Below are positions 9,637 through 20,493 of a DNA stretch of 64,000 nt, in pieces (positions within the stretch are counted from its first letter, which is position 1; each line of letters opens with the position of its first letter). The notes below the pieces were generated by a model. It was not told the origin of the DNA and made no database searches. It saw only the letters and a program-made list of their open reading frames with translations. The stretch spans positions 1-64,000 of the forward strand of contig NZ_AGBX01000001.1 in the NCBI RefSeq assembly GCF_000225825.1, read 5' to 3'. This DNA comes from Brachybacterium squillarum M-6-3 (GTDB lineage Bacteria; Actinomycetota; Actinomycetes; Actinomycetales; Dermabacteraceae). The translations under genes and the position numbers were made by a program.

Positions 9637-10029
9637 TCACAGCGCCAGGCCGCCCTCGCGGGCGCCGTCGGCGACGGCGGCCACGCGGCCGTGGTACTGG
9701 TTGCCGCCGCGGTCGAACACGACGGCCTCGACGCCGGCCGCCTTGGCGCGCTCGGCGACCAGGGTGCCGACGGTGCGGGCCTTGTCCGACTTCGTGGCGG
9801 AGGCGGCGCGCAGGTCGGCCTCCATGGTGGAGGCGGAGGCCACGGTGCGGCCCAGGGAGTCGTCGACGACCTGGACGAACACGTGACGCTGGGAGCGGGT
9901 GACCACCAGGCGGGGGCGCTCGGCGGTCCCGATGACGCGGCGACGCACGCGGAGGTGACGACGCCCGCGGGAGCGCAGCTTGCTGCCGCGGTTGCCCTTG
10001 GTGTGCTTGAGTGCGTACCCCATGATCAC
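9637..10029 (-). CDS. rplR: 50S ribosomal protein L18
   Basis: 130 aa; binds 5S rRNA. The signature [20 protein letters not shown] is present. Two starts are close together: GTG 10029, which overlaps the rplF stop as GTGA and has AAAGG 7 nt upstream, and ATG 10023 ([10 protein letters not shown]). I prefer GTG because of the Shine-Dalgarno spacing; the difference is two residues. Confidence 0.95.
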   Translation of the reverse strand: MIMGYALKHTKGNRGSKLRSRGRRHLRVRRRVIGTAERPRLVVTRSQRHVFVQVVDDSLGRTVASASTMEADLRAASATKSDKARTVGTLVAERAKAAGVEAVVFDRGGNQYHGRVAAVADGAREGGLAL

Positions 10030-10568
10030 TTACCAGCCTTTCCGGCCTTGCGCAGCACGGTCTCGCCCGCGTAGCGCACGCCCTTGCCCTTGTAGGGCTC
10101 GGGCGGACGGATACCACGGATCTTCGCGGCGACCTGTCCCACCTGCTGCTTGTCGATGCCGTTGACGGAGAACTTGGTCTGGTTCTCGACGGCGAAGGTG
10201 ATCCCCTGGGGGGCCTTCACGACGACCGGGTGGGAGAAGCCGAGCGCGAACTCGAGGTCGGTGCCCTTCGCGGTCACACGGTAGCCCGTGCCCACGATCT
10301 CCAGCTTCTTCTCGTAGCCCTCGGTGACGCCGAGGACGATGTTGTTGACGAGCGTGCGGGTCAGGCCGTGCAGCGCACGGTTGTCCTGCTCGTCGTCGGG
10401 GCGGCGGACGAGCAGGGAGCCGTCCTCCTGCCGCTCGATGGTCAGCGGGGCCGGGACCCGGTGCGAGAGCTCGCCCTTGGGGCCGGTCACGGTGACGGTG
10501 TCGCCGTCGATGGTGACGTTCTGGACGGCTGCCGGCACGGGGACCGGACGGAATCCGATGCGGGACAT
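10026..10568 (-). CDS. rplF: 50S ribosomal protein L6
   Basis: 180 aa from ATG 10568 ([20 protein letters not shown]) with GAGGAG about 10 nt upstream; upstream in-frame sequence does not match the family. It has two tandem L6 folds and ends with the usual [17 protein letters not shown] motif. It lies near the GTPase-associated centre. The 3' end overlaps the rplR GTG. Confidence 0.97.
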   Translation of the reverse strand: MSRIGFRPVPVPAAVQNVTIDGDTVTVTGPKGELSHRVPAPLTIERQEDGSLLVRRPDDEQDNRALHGLTRTLVNNIVLGVTEGYEKKLEIVGTGYRVTAKGTDLEFALGFSHPVVVKAPQGITFAVENQTKFSVNGIDKQQVGQVAAKIRGIRPPEPYKGKGVRYAGETVLRKAGKAGK

Positions 10569-10590
10569 ATCTAGAGTGCTCCTCTCCCGC

Positions 10591-10989
10591 TCACCAGATG
10601 TAGGCGAGGACTTCCCCACCCACACCCTTCTGGGCAGCCTGCTTGTCGGTCAGGAGGCCGGAGGACGTGGACAGGATCGCCACGCCCAGGCCACCGAGGA
10701 CCCGCGGCAGGTTGGTGGACTTGGCGTACACGCGCAGGCCCGGCTTCGAGATGCGGCGCACGCCGGAGATGGCGCGCTCCCGGCTGTCGGAGTACTTCAG
10801 CTCGAGGACGAGGCTCTTGCCCACCTCGGCCTCCGCCTCGCTCCAGCCCAGGATGTAGCCCTCGGCCGTCAGGATGTCGGCGATACGCGCCTTCAGCTTC
10901 GAGTACGGCATGGTCACGGTCTCGTGGTACGCCCCGGAGGCGTTCCGGATCCGCGTGAGCATGTCCGCGATCGGGTCGGTCATGGTCAT
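10591..10989 (-). CDS. rpsH: 30S ribosomal protein S8
   Basis: 132 aa ([20 protein letters not shown]). Binds helix 21 of 16S rRNA and, in some bacteria, its own spc mRNA. The C-terminal GVLTDKQA-type motif is present as [20 protein letters not shown]. The MTMTDP start matches actinobacterial homologues. Confidence 0.97.
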   Translation of the reverse strand: MTMTDPIADMLTRIRNASGAYHETVTMPYSKLKARIADILTAEGYILGWSEAEAEVGKSLVLELKYSDSRERAISGVRRISKPGLRVYAKSTNLPRVLGGLGVAILSTSSGLLTDKQAAQKGVGGEVLAYIW

Positions 10990-11061
10990 GTCTGTCGCTT
11001 CTTCCTCACCTGGTTTCCCTCGGCCGCATGATGGCGGTCAGGGGACCTGTGGCGATAGTCC

Positions 11062-11247
11062 TTACCAGCTGCTCTTGGTCACGCCGGGGAGCTCACCGCG
11101 GTGAGCCATCTCCCGCAGGCACACGCGGCACAGCCCGAACTTCCGGTACACGGAGTGGGGGCGGCCGCAGCGCTGGCAGCGGGTGTACGCGCGCACCGAG
11201 AACTTCGGCTTGCGCTCCGACTTCTTGATCAGGGCGGTCTTGGCCAT
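11062..11247 (-). CDS. rpsZ: 30S ribosomal protein S14, zinc-binding type Z
   Basis: 61 aa. Cys24, Cys27, Cys40 and Cys43 form the zinc knuckle (TRCQRCGRP and GLCRVCLRE), which marks the short C+ paralogue rather than the ~100-aa zinc-free form. It lies between rplE and rpsH, the standard spc position. An alternative name is rpsN1. Confidence 0.97.
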   Translation of the reverse strand: MAKTALIKKSERKPKFSVRAYTRCQRCGRPHSVYRKFGLCRVCLREMAHRGELPGVTKSSW

Positions 11248-11248
11248 G

Positions 11249-11821
11249 TCAGTTCTCCTTGAAGGGGAAGCCGAGCAGCTTGAGCAGCGCGCGTCCCTCG
11301 TCGTCGGTCTTCGCGGTGGTCACGACCGTGATGTCCATGCCGCGCACGCGGTCGATGCGGTCCTGGTCGATCTCGTGGAACATGACCTGCTCCGTGAGAC
11401 CGAAGGTGTAGTTGCCGTTGCCGTCGAAGTGCTTCGGCGACAGCCCGCGGAAGTCGCGGATGCGCGGTAGCGCGGTGGACAGCAGGCGGTCCAGGAACTC
11501 CCACATGCGGTCGCCGCGCAGGGTGACGTGCGCGCCGATCGGCATGCCCTCACGCAGCTTGAACTGCGCGATGGACTTGCGGGCCTTGGTGACCTGCGGC
11601 TTCTGGCCGGTGATGGCGGCGAGATCGCGGATCGCGCCGTCGATGACCTTCGAGTCGCGGGCGGCGTCGCCGACGCCCATGTTCACGACGATCTTGGTCA
11701 GACCCGGCACCAGCATGACGTTCTCGTAGCCGAACTGCTCGGTGAGCTGGCCCTTGATCGTCTCGCGGTAGGTGGTCTTGAGGCGCGGGGTGGGCGCCTC
11801 GGCGGTGGTGGTCTCGGTCAT
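11249..11821 (-). CDS. rplE: 50S ribosomal protein L5
   Basis: 190 aa from ATG 11821 ([20 protein letters not shown]), separated from the rplX stop by a single base. Contacts 5S rRNA and P-site tRNA. The motif [16 protein letters not shown] and the end [12 protein letters not shown] are characteristic. Confidence 0.97.
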   Translation of the reverse strand: MTETTTAEAPTPRLKTTYRETIKGQLTEQFGYENVMLVPGLTKIVVNMGVGDAARDSKVIDGAIRDLAAITGQKPQVTKARKSIAQFKLREGMPIGAHVTLRGDRMWEFLDRLLSTALPRIRDFRGLSPKHFDGNGNYTFGLTEQVMFHEIDQDRIDRVRGMDITVVTTAKTDDEGRALLKLLGFPFKEN

Positions 11822-11822
11822 C

Positions 11823-12209
11823 TCAGATGTCCTTCCCGGAACGCTTGCCGTACCGCACGCGCACCTGCTTGGTGCGGCCGTCCTCGAGCTCGACGGTCTC
11901 GACGCGGTAGCCGACCTTGGTCGGCTTGTTGTCCTCGGGGTCGACCAGCGCCACGTTGGAGACGTGGATGGACGCCTCGCGCTGCTCGATGCCGCCCGCG
12001 CCACCGGCCTGGGTCGGCTTGAGGTGGTGGGTGCGGCGGTTGACGCCCTCGACGAGGACGCGCTCGGTGTCCGGGAAGACCTCGAGCACTCGACCCTGCT
12101 TGCCCTTGTCGCCGGCCTCGAGACCGCGCTTGGCGGCCTTGTCGGCATCGCTCGAGCGGCCGGTGATGACCTGGACCAGGTCACCCTTCTTGATGTTCAT
12201 CTTTGCCAT
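11823..12209 (-). CDS. rplX: 50S ribosomal protein L24
   Basis: 128 aa. An early-assembly KOW-domain protein: [20 protein letters not shown] and [20 protein letters not shown] contain the KOW loop. One base separates its ATG from the rplN stop. Confidence 0.97.
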   Translation of the reverse strand: MAKMNIKKGDLVQVITGRSSDADKAAKRGLEAGDKGKQGRVLEVFPDTERVLVEGVNRRTHHLKPTQAGGAGGIEQREASIHVSNVALVDPEDNKPTKVGYRVETVELEDGRTKQVRVRYGKRSGKDI

Positions 12210-12210
12210 G

Positions 12211-12579
12211 TCACAGCACCTCCGGTGCCAGCGAGATGATCTTCATGAACCGCTTGTCGCGCAGCTCGCGGCCGACCGGCCCGAAGATGCGGGTACCGCG
12301 CGGCTCGCCGTCGTTCTTGAGGATCACCGCCGCGTTCTCGTCGAAGCGGATGTAGGACCCGTCGGCGCGGCGGCGCTCCTTGGTGGCGCGCACGACGACG
12401 GCCTTGACGACGTCGCCCTTCTTCACGTTGCCACCGGGGATGGCGTCCTTGACGGTCGCCACGATGGTGTCGCCGATGCTGGCGTAACGGCGACCGGAGC
12501 CACCGAGAACACGGATGCAGAGAATCTCCTTGGCACCCGTGTTGTCGGCGACCTTGAGTCGCGACTCCTGCTGAATCAC
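12211..12579 (-). CDS. rplN: 50S ribosomal protein L14
   Basis: 122 aa, GTG start ([20 protein letters not shown]). An intersubunit-bridge protein of normal length. In most bacteria rplN follows rpsQ directly. Here rpsQ ends 2.77 kb away behind two hairpins and two plus-strand genes, so rplN is the first gene of its block and needs its own promoter. Confidence 0.97.
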   Translation of the reverse strand: MIQQESRLKVADNTGAKEILCIRVLGGSGRRYASIGDTIVATVKDAIPGGNVKKGDVVKAVVVRATKERRRADGSYIRFDENAAVILKNDGEPRGTRIFGPVGRELRDKRFMKIISLAPEVL

Positions 12580-13115
12580 TCCGTACTCCTGTCGTCTCGC
12601 CGGTTCTCACCCGCCTCGCGGGACCGAGCCTGGCGGAACGGATGGTGGACCGTTGCCCGACGGAGCACCGCGGGGGTCCTCGTCGGAACGGACGGCGGCG
12701 GGCATCAAAAAACCCTCCGTCGGACTCGGGCACATGCTCTTGGGCCGGGGCCGGGCGAGCGGTGCGAGGTCTCCGTCGGGGGATGGACGCTGCCGTCCGC
12801 GCCTCCCTCGTGATCCCGCGGACGGGCGCACCAGGAAGTGCAACCCTGCAAGCATACGGGCTCCGCGCCCGTGGGCGGAAGGGCGGCCGGGGACGGACGG
12901 CTGTGTCCTTGCTCATGCGAGGGCGTCCACGGGCCCGACGTGATGCAGGCGGCACGGGGTCGGGAGGCATCGGGCGCCCGGACACCGTATCGTCATCGCT
13001 CGGACGTCCCCCGTCCACCATCCCCACCGCCCGCGTCACGCGCGCTCCCGCGCCCGCGTGCCCCCACCCGCGAGCACGGGCCCTCCGGCCCGGCAGGCAG
13101 GAGACGGCAGAGCCG
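12580..13115. promoter_or_regulatory. Divergent rplN / pit intergenic region
   Basis: 536 nt. On the minus strand a -10-like TATGCT at 12851-12856 (weak -35) is the best rplN promoter candidate and predicts a leader of about 265 nt. Inside that leader a T6 run, rare at this G+C, follows GGAGGG (12713-12718), and an ATG at 12705 opens a 32-codon frame ending at 12607. The 9-mer CTCCGTCGG occurs twice on the plus strand, near 12714 and 12770. For pit on the plus strand I see GGAG about 12 nt before its ATG but no convincing promoter. Confidence 0.4.
12607..12705 (-). other. Possible 32-codon leader ORF before rplN
   Basis: ATG at 12705 preceded by GGAGGG with 7-nt spacing; TGA at 12607-12609, 27 nt before the rplN start. 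It would begin [20 protein letters not shown]. Third-position G+C is about 75% by my count, below real genes here, so it may be a regulatory leader or chance. No family recognised. Confidence 0.22.
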
Positions 13116-14747
13116 ATGTCCACCCCCACGGCCCCTCCCCCGATCACCGAGGACGGCAGCGCCCGCGGCGGCCTGCTCGGTCCCGACCGCTGGTGGAACC
13201 TGTCCTTCGGCCTCGTCGGGGCGCTGACCCTGGTGCTGTTCACCGCCTGGACGCTGGACTACGCGCTGGCGGACGCCCCGCGGATCATCCTGCTGCTGGC
13301 GATCCTGTTCGGCCTGTTCATGGCCTTCAACATCGGCGGCAACGACGTCGCCAACTCCTTCGGCACCAGCGTCGGCGCCGGCACCCTGTCGATGAAGCAG
13401 GCGCTGCTGGTGGCCGCCGTCTTCGAGGTGACCGGGGCCGTCCTGGCCGGCGGGGAGGTCACCGACACCGTCCGCAGCGGCATCGTGGACCTGGAGACCA
13501 TCGCCGGGGACCCGATGGACTTCGTGGTGATCATGATGTCCGCCCTGCTGGGCGCCGCGGTGTGGCTGCTCATCGCCACCCGCATGGGCTGGCCGGTCTC
13601 CACCACCCACGCGATCATCGGCGGCATCGTCGGCGCCGCCGTCACCATCGGCATCGTCTCCGGGGTGGGCGGCCTGGAGATGGTGCAGTGGAGCGAGATC
13701 GGCCAGATCGTCGTCTCCTGGTTCCTCTCCCCCGCCCTCGGCGGCCTGGTCGCCTACCTGCTCTACGGCGCGATCCGGCACCACATCCTGGTCTACAACG
13801 AGAAGGTCGACGAGCGCCTGGCCGCCCTGCGGGAGGCCCGCGAGCAGCACCTCGCCCATCGCCACCGCACCGCCCACGAGCGCCTCGACGAGATCCAGCA
13901 GTCGGCCGATACCGGCTCCCCCACCCCTGTCCACGACGCGGACCCGGTCGCCGCCGAGCTCGCCGCGGCCCGGGCGGGGGACGCCGCGGAGCCGGACCCG
14001 ACCCTGGAGAGCCTCGAGCAGCAGGCCCGCGAGGTCCACGCGCACCGCGCCCTGATCGTCTTCGTGCCGCTGTTCGCCGCCGTCGGCGCCGTGGTGATCA
14101 CCGCGATGCTGCTGTTCAAGGGTCTGAAGAACCTCCACCTGCAGATCGGCATCGAGGGCAACCTGCTGATCATGGCGATGGTCGGCGTCGCCGTCTGGAT
14201 GGCCGTGTTCATCGCCGCCCGCGCCCTGCGCGACCAGGAGCTCTCCCGCTCCACCTTCCTGCTGTTCAGCTGGATGCAGGTGTTCACCGCCTCCGCCTTC
14301 GCCTTCTCCCACGGCTCCAACGACATCGCCAACGCGATCGGCCCCTTCGCCGCCGTGCTCGACGTCCTCCGCAGCGGCTCGGTGCGCGAGGAGTCCGCCG
14401 TCCCCACCGCGGCCCTGCTGGCCTTCGGCATCGCGCTGATCGTGGGCCTGTGGTTCGTGGGCAAGCGCGTCATCGCCACGGTCGGCACCGGGCTCACCCG
14501 GATGCACCCGGCCTCCGGCTTCGCCGCCGAGCTGGCCGCCGCGAGCGTCGTGATGGGGGCGTCCCTGCTGGGCCTGCCCGTGTCCTCCACCCACATCCTC
14601 ATCGGCGCGGTGCTCGGCATCGGCCTGGTGAACCGCTCGGCCAACTGGAAGCTGATGCGGCCGATCGCCCTGGCCTGGGTGACCACCATCCCCGCGGCGG
14701 CCGGCCTCGGTGCCGTCTGCGCCCTGGCGCTCCGCGCCCTGTTCTGA
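13116..14747 (+). CDS. pit: Inorganic phosphate transporter, PiT family
   Basis: 543 aa from ATG 13116 ([20 protein letters not shown]). An integral membrane phosphate (metal-phosphate/proton) symporter of about 10-11 helices. Both halves carry the PiT signature: [20 protein letters not shown] near residue 70 and [20 protein letters not shown] near residue 395. They are split by a hydrophilic loop (about 230-310) rich in Glu, Ala and His. No PhoU gene is nearby, although PiT genes often have one upstream. It lies opposite to and inside the usual rpsQ-rplN junction. The substrate is inferred from family. Confidence 0.93.
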   Translation: MSTPTAPPPITEDGSARGGLLGPDRWWNLSFGLVGALTLVLFTAWTLDYALADAPRIILLLAILFGLFMAFNIGGNDVANSFGTSVGAGTLSMKQALLVAAVFEVTGAVLAGGEVTDTVRSGIVDLETIAGDPMDFVVIMMSALLGAAVWLLIATRMGWPVSTTHAIIGGIVGAAVTIGIVSGVGGLEMVQWSEIGQIVVSWFLSPALGGLVAYLLYGAIRHHILVYNEKVDERLAALREAREQHLAHRHRTAHERLDEIQQSADTGSPTPVHDADPVAAELAAARAGDAAEPDPTLESLEQQAREVHAHRALIVFVPLFAAVGAVVITAMLLFKGLKNLHLQIGIEGNLLIMAMVGVAVWMAVFIAARALRDQELSRSTFLLFSWMQVFTASAFAFSHGSNDIANAIGPFAAVLDVLRSGSVREESAVPTAALLAFGIALIVGLWFVGKRVIATVGTGLTRMHPASGFAAELAAASVVMGASLLGLPVSSTHILIGAVLGIGLVNRSANWKLMRPIALAWVTTIPAAAGLGAVCALALRALF

Positions 14748-14829
14748 GCCTGCACCGCCCGGGGCGCGGTCCTCGCCGATCCCCGCCCGTGCACCGGGCA
14801 CGACCGCCCGGGGCTCCTAGACTGGCCGC

Positions 14830-15234
14830 ATGATCGACATCGCCGTCGCCCGCCGCCTCCAGCTCGCCGGTCTGCTCTGGGACCCCGCCGAGGGGGACTG
14901 GTTCGTCATCGACAACGAGCAGCTGCGCGAGCAGCCCTTCATGCTGTCCTCGATGGTGATCGAGCTCGGCCACAGCCGCGTCGGGGAGCGCATCTTCCGC
15001 TTCAACGGCACCACCGAGTGGGCCCTGGACTCCGTGGAGCAGTCCGAGGCGCTGTGGATCCCCCGGGAGGACCAGCTCCGGGACGCCCTCGGCGACGCCT
15101 TCGCCGCCCTGCGCCGCACCGAGGCGGGCGGCTACCTGGTGGAGCTGCGCACCTCGGAGGGGACGCGCGAGGTGCCGGCGCCCCGGGCCGAGGACGCCCT
15201 GGCCGGGGCGCTGCTCGTCCTCCTGGCGCCCTGA
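14830..15234 (+). CDS. Conserved actinobacterial hypothetical protein (often labelled CpaE-like)
   Basis: 134 aa (MIDIAVARRLQLAGLLWDPA). A soluble protein without signal peptide, membrane helix or P-loop. The core FNGTTEWALDSVEQ...LWIPREDQL resembles a short actinobacterial family that, as I recall, databases sometimes call pilus assembly protein CpaE. The absence of any ATPase motif makes that name doubtful. TAGACT at 14818-14823 lies 6 nt before the ATG, so it is probably transcribed leaderless on its own rather than with pit. Confidence 0.85.
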   Translation: MIDIAVARRLQLAGLLWDPAEGDWFVIDNEQLREQPFMLSSMVIELGHSRVGERIFRFNGTTEWALDSVEQSEALWIPREDQLRDALGDAFAALRRTEAGGYLVELRTSEGTREVPAPRAEDALAGALLVLLAP

Positions 15235-15261
15235 GCGGCCGCGCTCCCCCGGGTACGGGAA

Positions 15262-15295
15262 CGGCCCGGCCACCCCGTGAGGGGTGACCGGGCCG
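15262..15295 (-). terminator. Second hairpin downstream of rpsQ
   Basis: Arms 15262-15276 and 15281-15295 enclose a GTGA loop. The imperfect position (15270/15287) is U-G in minus-strand RNA and A-C in plus-strand RNA, so it fits the rpsQ transcript better, but it also lies 28 nt past the plus-strand gene ending at 15234 and may serve both. Confidence 0.75.
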
Positions 15296-15309
15296 GTGCC
15301 GGGTCCGGT

Positions 15310-15339
15310 CGGCGCCCTCCCCTGTCGGGGCGGGCGCCG
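15310..15339 (-). terminator. Terminator immediately after rpsQ
   Basis: Arms 15310-15322 and 15327-15339, 13 positions with one mismatch, TGTC loop, starting 5 nt after the rpsQ stop. With the next hairpin it ends the S10 block and separates it from rplN. Confidence 0.75.
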
Positions 15340-15344
15340 AGGGA

Positions 15345-15662
15345 TCACTTGGCGCGCTCGAGGACCTCGACCAGGCGCCACCGCTTGGTGGCGGAGGTCG
15401 GGCGGGTCTCCATGATGAGGACACGGTCGCCGATGCCGGCGGTGTTCTCCTCGTCGTGGGCCTTGAACTTGTTGGTCTTCTTCATGACCTTGCCGTACAG
15501 GGCGTGCTTCACGCGCTCCTCGACCTCGACCACGATGGTCTTGTCCATCTTGTCGGAGGTGACGAAGCCGCGCAGGGTCTTGCGGTAGGGGCGCTCGCCG
15601 GAGGACGCGTGCGCGCTCTCCTTCTCGAGCTCCTCGACCTCGGGGGTGGTGTTCTCAGTCAT
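15345..15662 (-). CDS. rpsQ: 30S ribosomal protein S17
   Basis: 105 aa from ATG 15662 ([20 protein letters not shown]) with GAGG 7 nt upstream. The first ~30 residues are an acidic extension; the OB-fold core follows ([20 protein letters not shown]). A longer in-frame start would overlap rpmC and is not favoured. Last gene of the S10 block. Confidence 0.96.
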   Translation of the reverse strand: MTENTTPEVEELEKESAHASSGERPYRKTLRGFVTSDKMDKTIVVEVEERVKHALYGKVMKKTNKFKAHDEENTAGIGDRVLIMETRPTSATKRWRLVEVLERAK

Positions 15663-15682
15663 CACTGTTCCTCGCTTCGCGG

Positions 15683-15916
15683 TCACTCGGCCGAGCCGGG
15701 AGCCTGACGGATGCCCAGCTCGCGCTCGCGCAGGATCGTGTAGATCCGTGCGATGTCCTTCTTGACGGACCGCAGGCGGCCGGAGCTCTCGAGCTGGCCG
15801 GTCGCGGACTGGAAACGCAGCTTGAACAGCTCGTCCTTGGCCTTCGCCAGCTCCTCGGACAGCTTGGTGTCGTCCAGCTTGTCGAGTTCATCGGCGGTGA
15901 GCTTGGTCGCTGCCAT
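15683..15916 (-). CDS. rpmC: 50S ribosomal protein L29
   Basis: 77 aa, two-helix protein at the exit tunnel that helps dock SRP and trigger factor. The signature [20 protein letters not shown] is present. The ATG shares a base with the rplP stop (TGATG). Confidence 0.97.
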   Translation of the reverse strand: MAATKLTADELDKLDDTKLSEELAKAKDELFKLRFQSATGQLESSGRLRSVKKDIARIYTILRERELGIRQAPGSAE

Positions 15917-16335
15917 CAGATGTCACCACCCTCTCGGCTCAGAATGCGGCACTTCATGGGGAGCTTGTGCATCGCCAGGCGGAGCGCCTCGCGAGCCACC
16001 TCCTCGGGGACGCCGGCGACCTCGAACATGACGCGGCCCGGCTTGATGTTCGCGACCCACCACTCCACGGAGCCCTTGCCGGAGCCCATGCGGACCTCGG
16101 CAGGCTTCTTGGTGAGCGGTCGGTCGGGGTAGATGTTGATGTACACCTTGCCGCCACGCTTCATGTAGCGGGTCATGGCGATACGCGCCGCCTCGATCTG
16201 ACGGTTGGTGACGTAGGCCGGCGCGAGCGCCTGGATGCCGAAGTCACCGAAGGCCAGCTCGGTGCCGCCCTTGGCCATGCCGCTGCGGGTCGGGTGGTGC
16301 TGCTTGCGGTGCTTGGTCCGACGAGGGATCAGCAT
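15916..16335 (-). CDS. rplP: 50S ribosomal protein L16
   Basis: 139 aa ([20 protein letters not shown]). Sits at the A-site finger and is needed for peptidyl-transferase centre maturation. The conserved RRT.HRK start and [18 protein letters not shown] are present. It follows rpsC by 5 nt. Confidence 0.98.
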   Translation of the reverse strand: MLIPRRTKHRKQHHPTRSGMAKGGTELAFGDFGIQALAPAYVTNRQIEAARIAMTRYMKRGGKVYINIYPDRPLTKKPAEVRMGSGKGSVEWWVANIKPGRVMFEVAGVPEEVAREALRLAMHKLPMKCRILSREGGDI

Positions 16336-16340
16336 GTCGC

Positions 16341-17189
16341 TCAGGCCTCCGTTCCGGGCTGCTGCTGCGCGGGGGCCGACGCCTGCTCGGCGGGGGCGGA
16401 GGACTGCTGGGCAGCCTCGCCGCCCTCGCCGCGACGGGCGTTGGCGTTGCGCTCGTTGCGACGACCGCGGGGACGCTCGGCACGCGGGCCGCGTCCGCCG
16501 GAGCGCGGACCCTGACCCTGCGAGGCGGCCTGCTGGGCCGCGAGCTCCTTGGCGGTGACGTCGCCCTTGTAGATCCAGACCTTCACGCCGATGCGGCCGA
16601 AGGCGGTGCGGGCCTCGTAGAAGCCGTAGTCGATGTTCGCGCGGAGGGTGTGCAGCGGCACGCGCCCCTCGCGGTAGAACTCGCTGCGGCTCATCTCGGC
16701 GCCGCCGAGGCGGCCGGAGACGGCCACTCGGATGCCCTTCGCGCCGGCACGCTGCGCGGACTGGATGCCCTTGCGCATGGCACGACGGAAGGAGACGCGG
16801 GCGGCGAGCTGCTCGGCGATGCCCTGGGCGACCAGCTGCGCATCGTTCTCGGGGTTCTTGACCTCGAGGATGTTCAGCTGGATCTGCTTGCCGGTGAGCT
16901 TCTCCAGCTCGCCGCGCAGACGCTCGGCCTCCGCGCCGCGACGCCCGATGACGATGCCCGGGCGGGCGGTGTGGAGGTCCACGCGGACGCGGTCACGGGT
17001 GCGCTCGATCTCGACCTTGGAGATGCCGGCGCGCTCGAGCCCCTCGGACATGAGCTTGCGGATCGCGACGTCTTCCTTCACGTAGTCGCGGTACCGCTGG
17101 CCCTCCTTGGTGGAATCGGCGAACCACCGGCTGCTGTGCTCCGTGGTGATCCCGAGGCGGAACCCGTTCGGATTGACCTTCTGGCCCAT
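16341..17189 (-). CDS. rpsC: 30S ribosomal protein S3 with low-complexity C-terminal tail
   Basis: 282 aa against about 233 in E. coli. The KH domain ([20 protein letters not shown]) and the S3 C-terminal domain ([20 protein letters not shown]) are intact. The last ~65 residues are Arg/Gly-rich and then Gln/Ala/Pro-rich ([18 protein letters not shown]), as in many actinobacteria. Part of the mRNA entry site helicase. Confidence 0.97.
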   Translation of the reverse strand: MGQKVNPNGFRLGITTEHSSRWFADSTKEGQRYRDYVKEDVAIRKLMSEGLERAGISKVEIERTRDRVRVDLHTARPGIVIGRRGAEAERLRGELEKLTGKQIQLNILEVKNPENDAQLVAQGIAEQLAARVSFRRAMRKGIQSAQRAGAKGIRVAVSGRLGGAEMSRSEFYREGRVPLHTLRANIDYGFYEARTAFGRIGVKVWIYKGDVTAKELAAQQAASQGQGPRSGGRGPRAERPRGRRNERNANARRGEGGEAAQQSSAPAEQASAPAQQQPGTEA

Positions 17190-17199
17190 TCGGGACTCC

Positions 17200-17553
17200 T
17201 TACTTGTTCACGGGAGCGACCACCACGGTGACGTGGCTGGTGCGCTTCTTGATCTGGAAGGCACGACCCTGAGCGCGCGGCTGGAACCGCTTCATGGTCG
17301 GGCCCTCATCGACATAGGCGGCCGAGACGACGAGCTCGCGCTCGTCGAAGCGCTCCCCCGCCTGATCGGCCTTCACGCGAGCGTTGGCGATCGCGGACTG
17401 CACGAGCTTGAGGACGGGCTCGCTGGCGGCCTGCGGGGCGAACCGCAGGGTGTCCAGGGCCTCGGCCGTGCTCTTGCCACGAATCAGGTCGACAACGCGG
17501 CGAGCCTTCATGGGCGACATGCGGAGGTACCGCACCTGCGCCTTGGCTTCCAT
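17200..17553 (-). CDS. rplV: 50S ribosomal protein L22
   Basis: 117 aa from ATG 17553 ([20 protein letters not shown]). Its beta-hairpin lines the exit tunnel; the hairpin region [20 protein letters not shown] is present with no visible insertion of the kind linked to macrolide resistance. Confidence 0.97.
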   Translation of the reverse strand: MEAKAQVRYLRMSPMKARRVVDLIRGKSTAEALDTLRFAPQAASEPVLKLVQSAIANARVKADQAGERFDERELVVSAAYVDEGPTMKRFQPRAQGRAFQIKKRTSHVTVVVAPVNK

Positions 17554-17603
17554 CGTTTCCTGCTTTCTCTCGAATTCGAGAAGTGCTGCCGTGCTGACCG
17601 GGG

Positions 17604-17885
17604 TCAGCGGCGGCGGCCCTTCTTGTCGTCCTTCTCGTGGCCCTTGAAAGTCCGCGTGGGGGCGAACTCGCCGAGCTTGTGGCCGACCATCGACTCGGTG
17701 ACGAACACCGTGACGTGCTTGCGACCGTCGTGCACTGCGAAGGTGTGACCCAGGAAGTCCGGAGTGATGACACTGCGGCGCGACCAGGTCTTGATGAGGT
17801 TCTTGGTGCCCTTCTCGTTCTGCGCGTCCACCTTCTTCTGCAGGTGGTCGTCGACGAACGGGCCCTTGGCGATACTGCGAGGCAT
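17604..17885 (-). CDS. rpsS: 30S ribosomal protein S19
   Basis: 93 aa ([20 protein letters not shown]). A head protein paired with S13. Conserved [15 protein letters not shown] and [16 protein letters not shown] are present. It lies 15 nt after rplB. Confidence 0.98.
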   Translation of the reverse strand: MPRSIAKGPFVDDHLQKKVDAQNEKGTKNLIKTWSRRSVITPDFLGHTFAVHDGRKHVTVFVTESMVGHKLGEFAPTRTFKGHEKDDKKGRRR

Positions 17886-17900
17886 GTTTCTGGCTCCCTA

Positions 17901-18737
<837 letters not shown>

Positions 18738-18783
18738 GATGGGTTTCCCTCAGACTCTCTTCGATTCCTCGGTGACCGGCCGC

Positions 18784-19086
18784 TCAGGCGACCGATCCTC
18801 CGAAGATGTCGATGGCTCCGTCGGTCAGGGTGACGATGGCGCGCTTGGTGTCCTTGCGCTTGCCCATGCCGAATCGCGTGCGACGCGACTTGCCCTGCCG
18901 GTTGATGGTGTTCACCGAGGCCACCTTGACGTCGAAGATCTTCTCGACGGCGATCTTGATCTCGGTCTTGTTGGCGTCGGCAGCCACCAGGAAGGTGTAC
19001 TTGCCCTCGTCCATGAGCCCGTAGCTCTTCTCGGAGACCACCGGCGCGACGAGGACGTCGCGGGGATCCTTGTTCAGCGCGGTCAC
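18784..19086 (-). CDS. rplW: 50S ribosomal protein L23
   Basis: 100 aa, GTG start ([20 protein letters not shown]). The docking site for trigger factor and SRP at the tunnel exit. The conserved [19 protein letters not shown] is present. The GTG overlaps the rplD stop (GTGA). Confidence 0.97.
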   Translation of the reverse strand: MTALNKDPRDVLVAPVVSEKSYGLMDEGKYTFLVAADANKTEIKIAVEKIFDVKVASVNTINRQGKSRRTRFGMGKRKDTKRAIVTLTDGAIDIFGGSVA

Positions 19087-19796
19087 TTCGACTTCTCCTC
19101 GTCTGCCACGGCGGCCGCGGCGCCGGAGCGCTGGGCGGCGAAGCCGGAGGTGGGCAGGGACAGGGTCGCCGACGCCACGAAGTCCTCGAGCGCACCGGCG
19201 GTGAACACGACGTCGTCGCTGAGCATGACGTCGTAGGTGTTCAGCTGGTCCGCGTACAGGACGTGGGCGGCGGGCAGGTTGCGCGAGCTGAGCGCACCGG
19301 CGTCGTCGTCGCGACGGACGACCACCAGCAGGTGGCGACGGTCGGAGACGTTCGACAGCGTGGTGCGCGCGGCCTTGGTGGACGGGGCCTCACCCTCGAG
19401 CAGGGCGGAGACCACGTGCACGCGGCCGTTGCGGGCGCGATCGGAGAGGGCACCGCGCAGGGCGGCGGCCTTCATCTTCTTGGGGGTGCGCTGGGCGTAG
19501 TCGCGCGGCACGGGGCCGTGGACGGTGCCACCGCCGGCGAACTGCGGCGCGCGCAGCGAGCCCTGGCGGGCACGACCGGTGCCCTTCTGCTTGTACGGCT
19601 TCTTGCCGCCGCCACGGACCTCGCCCCGGGTCTTGGCCTTGTGGGTGCCCTGTCGGGCAGCCGCCTGCTGGGCCACGACCACCTGATGGATCAGGGGGAT
19701 GTTGGTCTGGACGTCGAAGATCGACGCGGGGAGCTCGACGGTCCCGGACTTCTTGCCGGCCGGGTCGAGCACGTCGACGGTCAGGTTCTCTGCCAT
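19083..19796 (-). CDS. rplD: 50S ribosomal protein L4
   Basis: 237 aa. The tunnel-lining loop [20 protein letters not shown] is intact. A C-terminal tail of ~20 residues is Ala-rich ([15 protein letters not shown]). In E. coli L4 represses the S10 operon; whether it does so here is unknown, but the rpsJ leader is long enough to allow it. Confidence 0.97.
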   Translation of the reverse strand: MAENLTVDVLDPAGKKSGTVELPASIFDVQTNIPLIHQVVVAQQAAARQGTHKAKTRGEVRGGGKKPYKQKGTGRARQGSLRAPQFAGGGTVHGPVPRDYAQRTPKKMKAAALRGALSDRARNGRVHVVSALLEGEAPSTKAARTTLSNVSDRRHLLVVVRRDDDAGALSSRNLPAAHVLYADQLNTYDVMLSDDVVFTAGALEDFVASATLSLPTSGFAAQRSGAAAAVADEEKSK

Positions 19797-19801
19797 CGGG
19801 C

Positions 19802-20482
19802 TCAGGCCTCCTTCACGGGGCTCTTGGCGGCCGAGCGGACCAGCACGAGGCCGCCCTTGGGGCCGGGGACGGCACCCTTGACGAGCACGAGGCCCTTCTC
19901 GACGTCGACCGCGTGGACGGTCAGGTTCTGGACACTGGTGCGGGCGTTGCCCATGCGGCCGGCCATGCGCAGGCCCTTGAACACACGCCCGGGGGTGGAG
20001 GCGCCACCGATCGAGCCCGGCTTGCGGTGGTTGCGGTGCGCACCGTGGGAGGCGCCGACGCCGGCGAAGCCGTGGCGCTTCATGACACCGGCGGTGCCCT
20101 TGCCCTTGGAGGTGCCGACCACGTCGACCTTCTGGCCCGCGGCGAAGATCGAGGCGTCGATCTCCTGGCCGAGGGTGTACTCGCCGGCGTTGGAGGTGCG
20201 CAGCTCCGCGAGGTGACGGCGCGGGGTCACGCCGGCCTTCTCGAAGTGGCCCTTCAGCGGCTTGGACACCTTGCGGGGATCGATCTGCCCGTAGGCGATC
20301 TGGACCGCGTCGTACCCGTCGGTCTCGGCGGACCGCACCTGGGTGACGACGTTGGCGCCGGTCTGCACGACGGTCACGGGGATGAACTTGCCGTTCTCGT
20401 CCCAGACCTGGGTCATGCCGAGCTTGGTGCCGAGCACGCCGGACACGGCGTGGGCACGCTGTCCCGTCAGTTCGTTGCTCAT
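19802..20482 (-). CDS. rplC: 50S ribosomal protein L3
   Basis: 226 aa ([20 protein letters not shown]). The central extension near the peptidyl-transferase centre is represented by [20 protein letters not shown]. It lies 11 nt downstream of rpsJ. Confidence 0.98.
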   Translation of the reverse strand: MSNELTGQRAHAVSGVLGTKLGMTQVWDENGKFIPVTVVQTGANVVTQVRSAETDGYDAVQIAYGQIDPRKVSKPLKGHFEKAGVTPRRHLAELRTSNAGEYTLGQEIDASIFAAGQKVDVVGTSKGKGTAGVMKRHGFAGVGASHGAHRNHRKPGSIGGASTPGRVFKGLRMAGRMGNARTSVQNLTVHAVDVEKGLVLVKGAVPGPKGGLVLVRSAAKSPVKEA

Positions 20483-20493
20483 GTCGACCTGCC

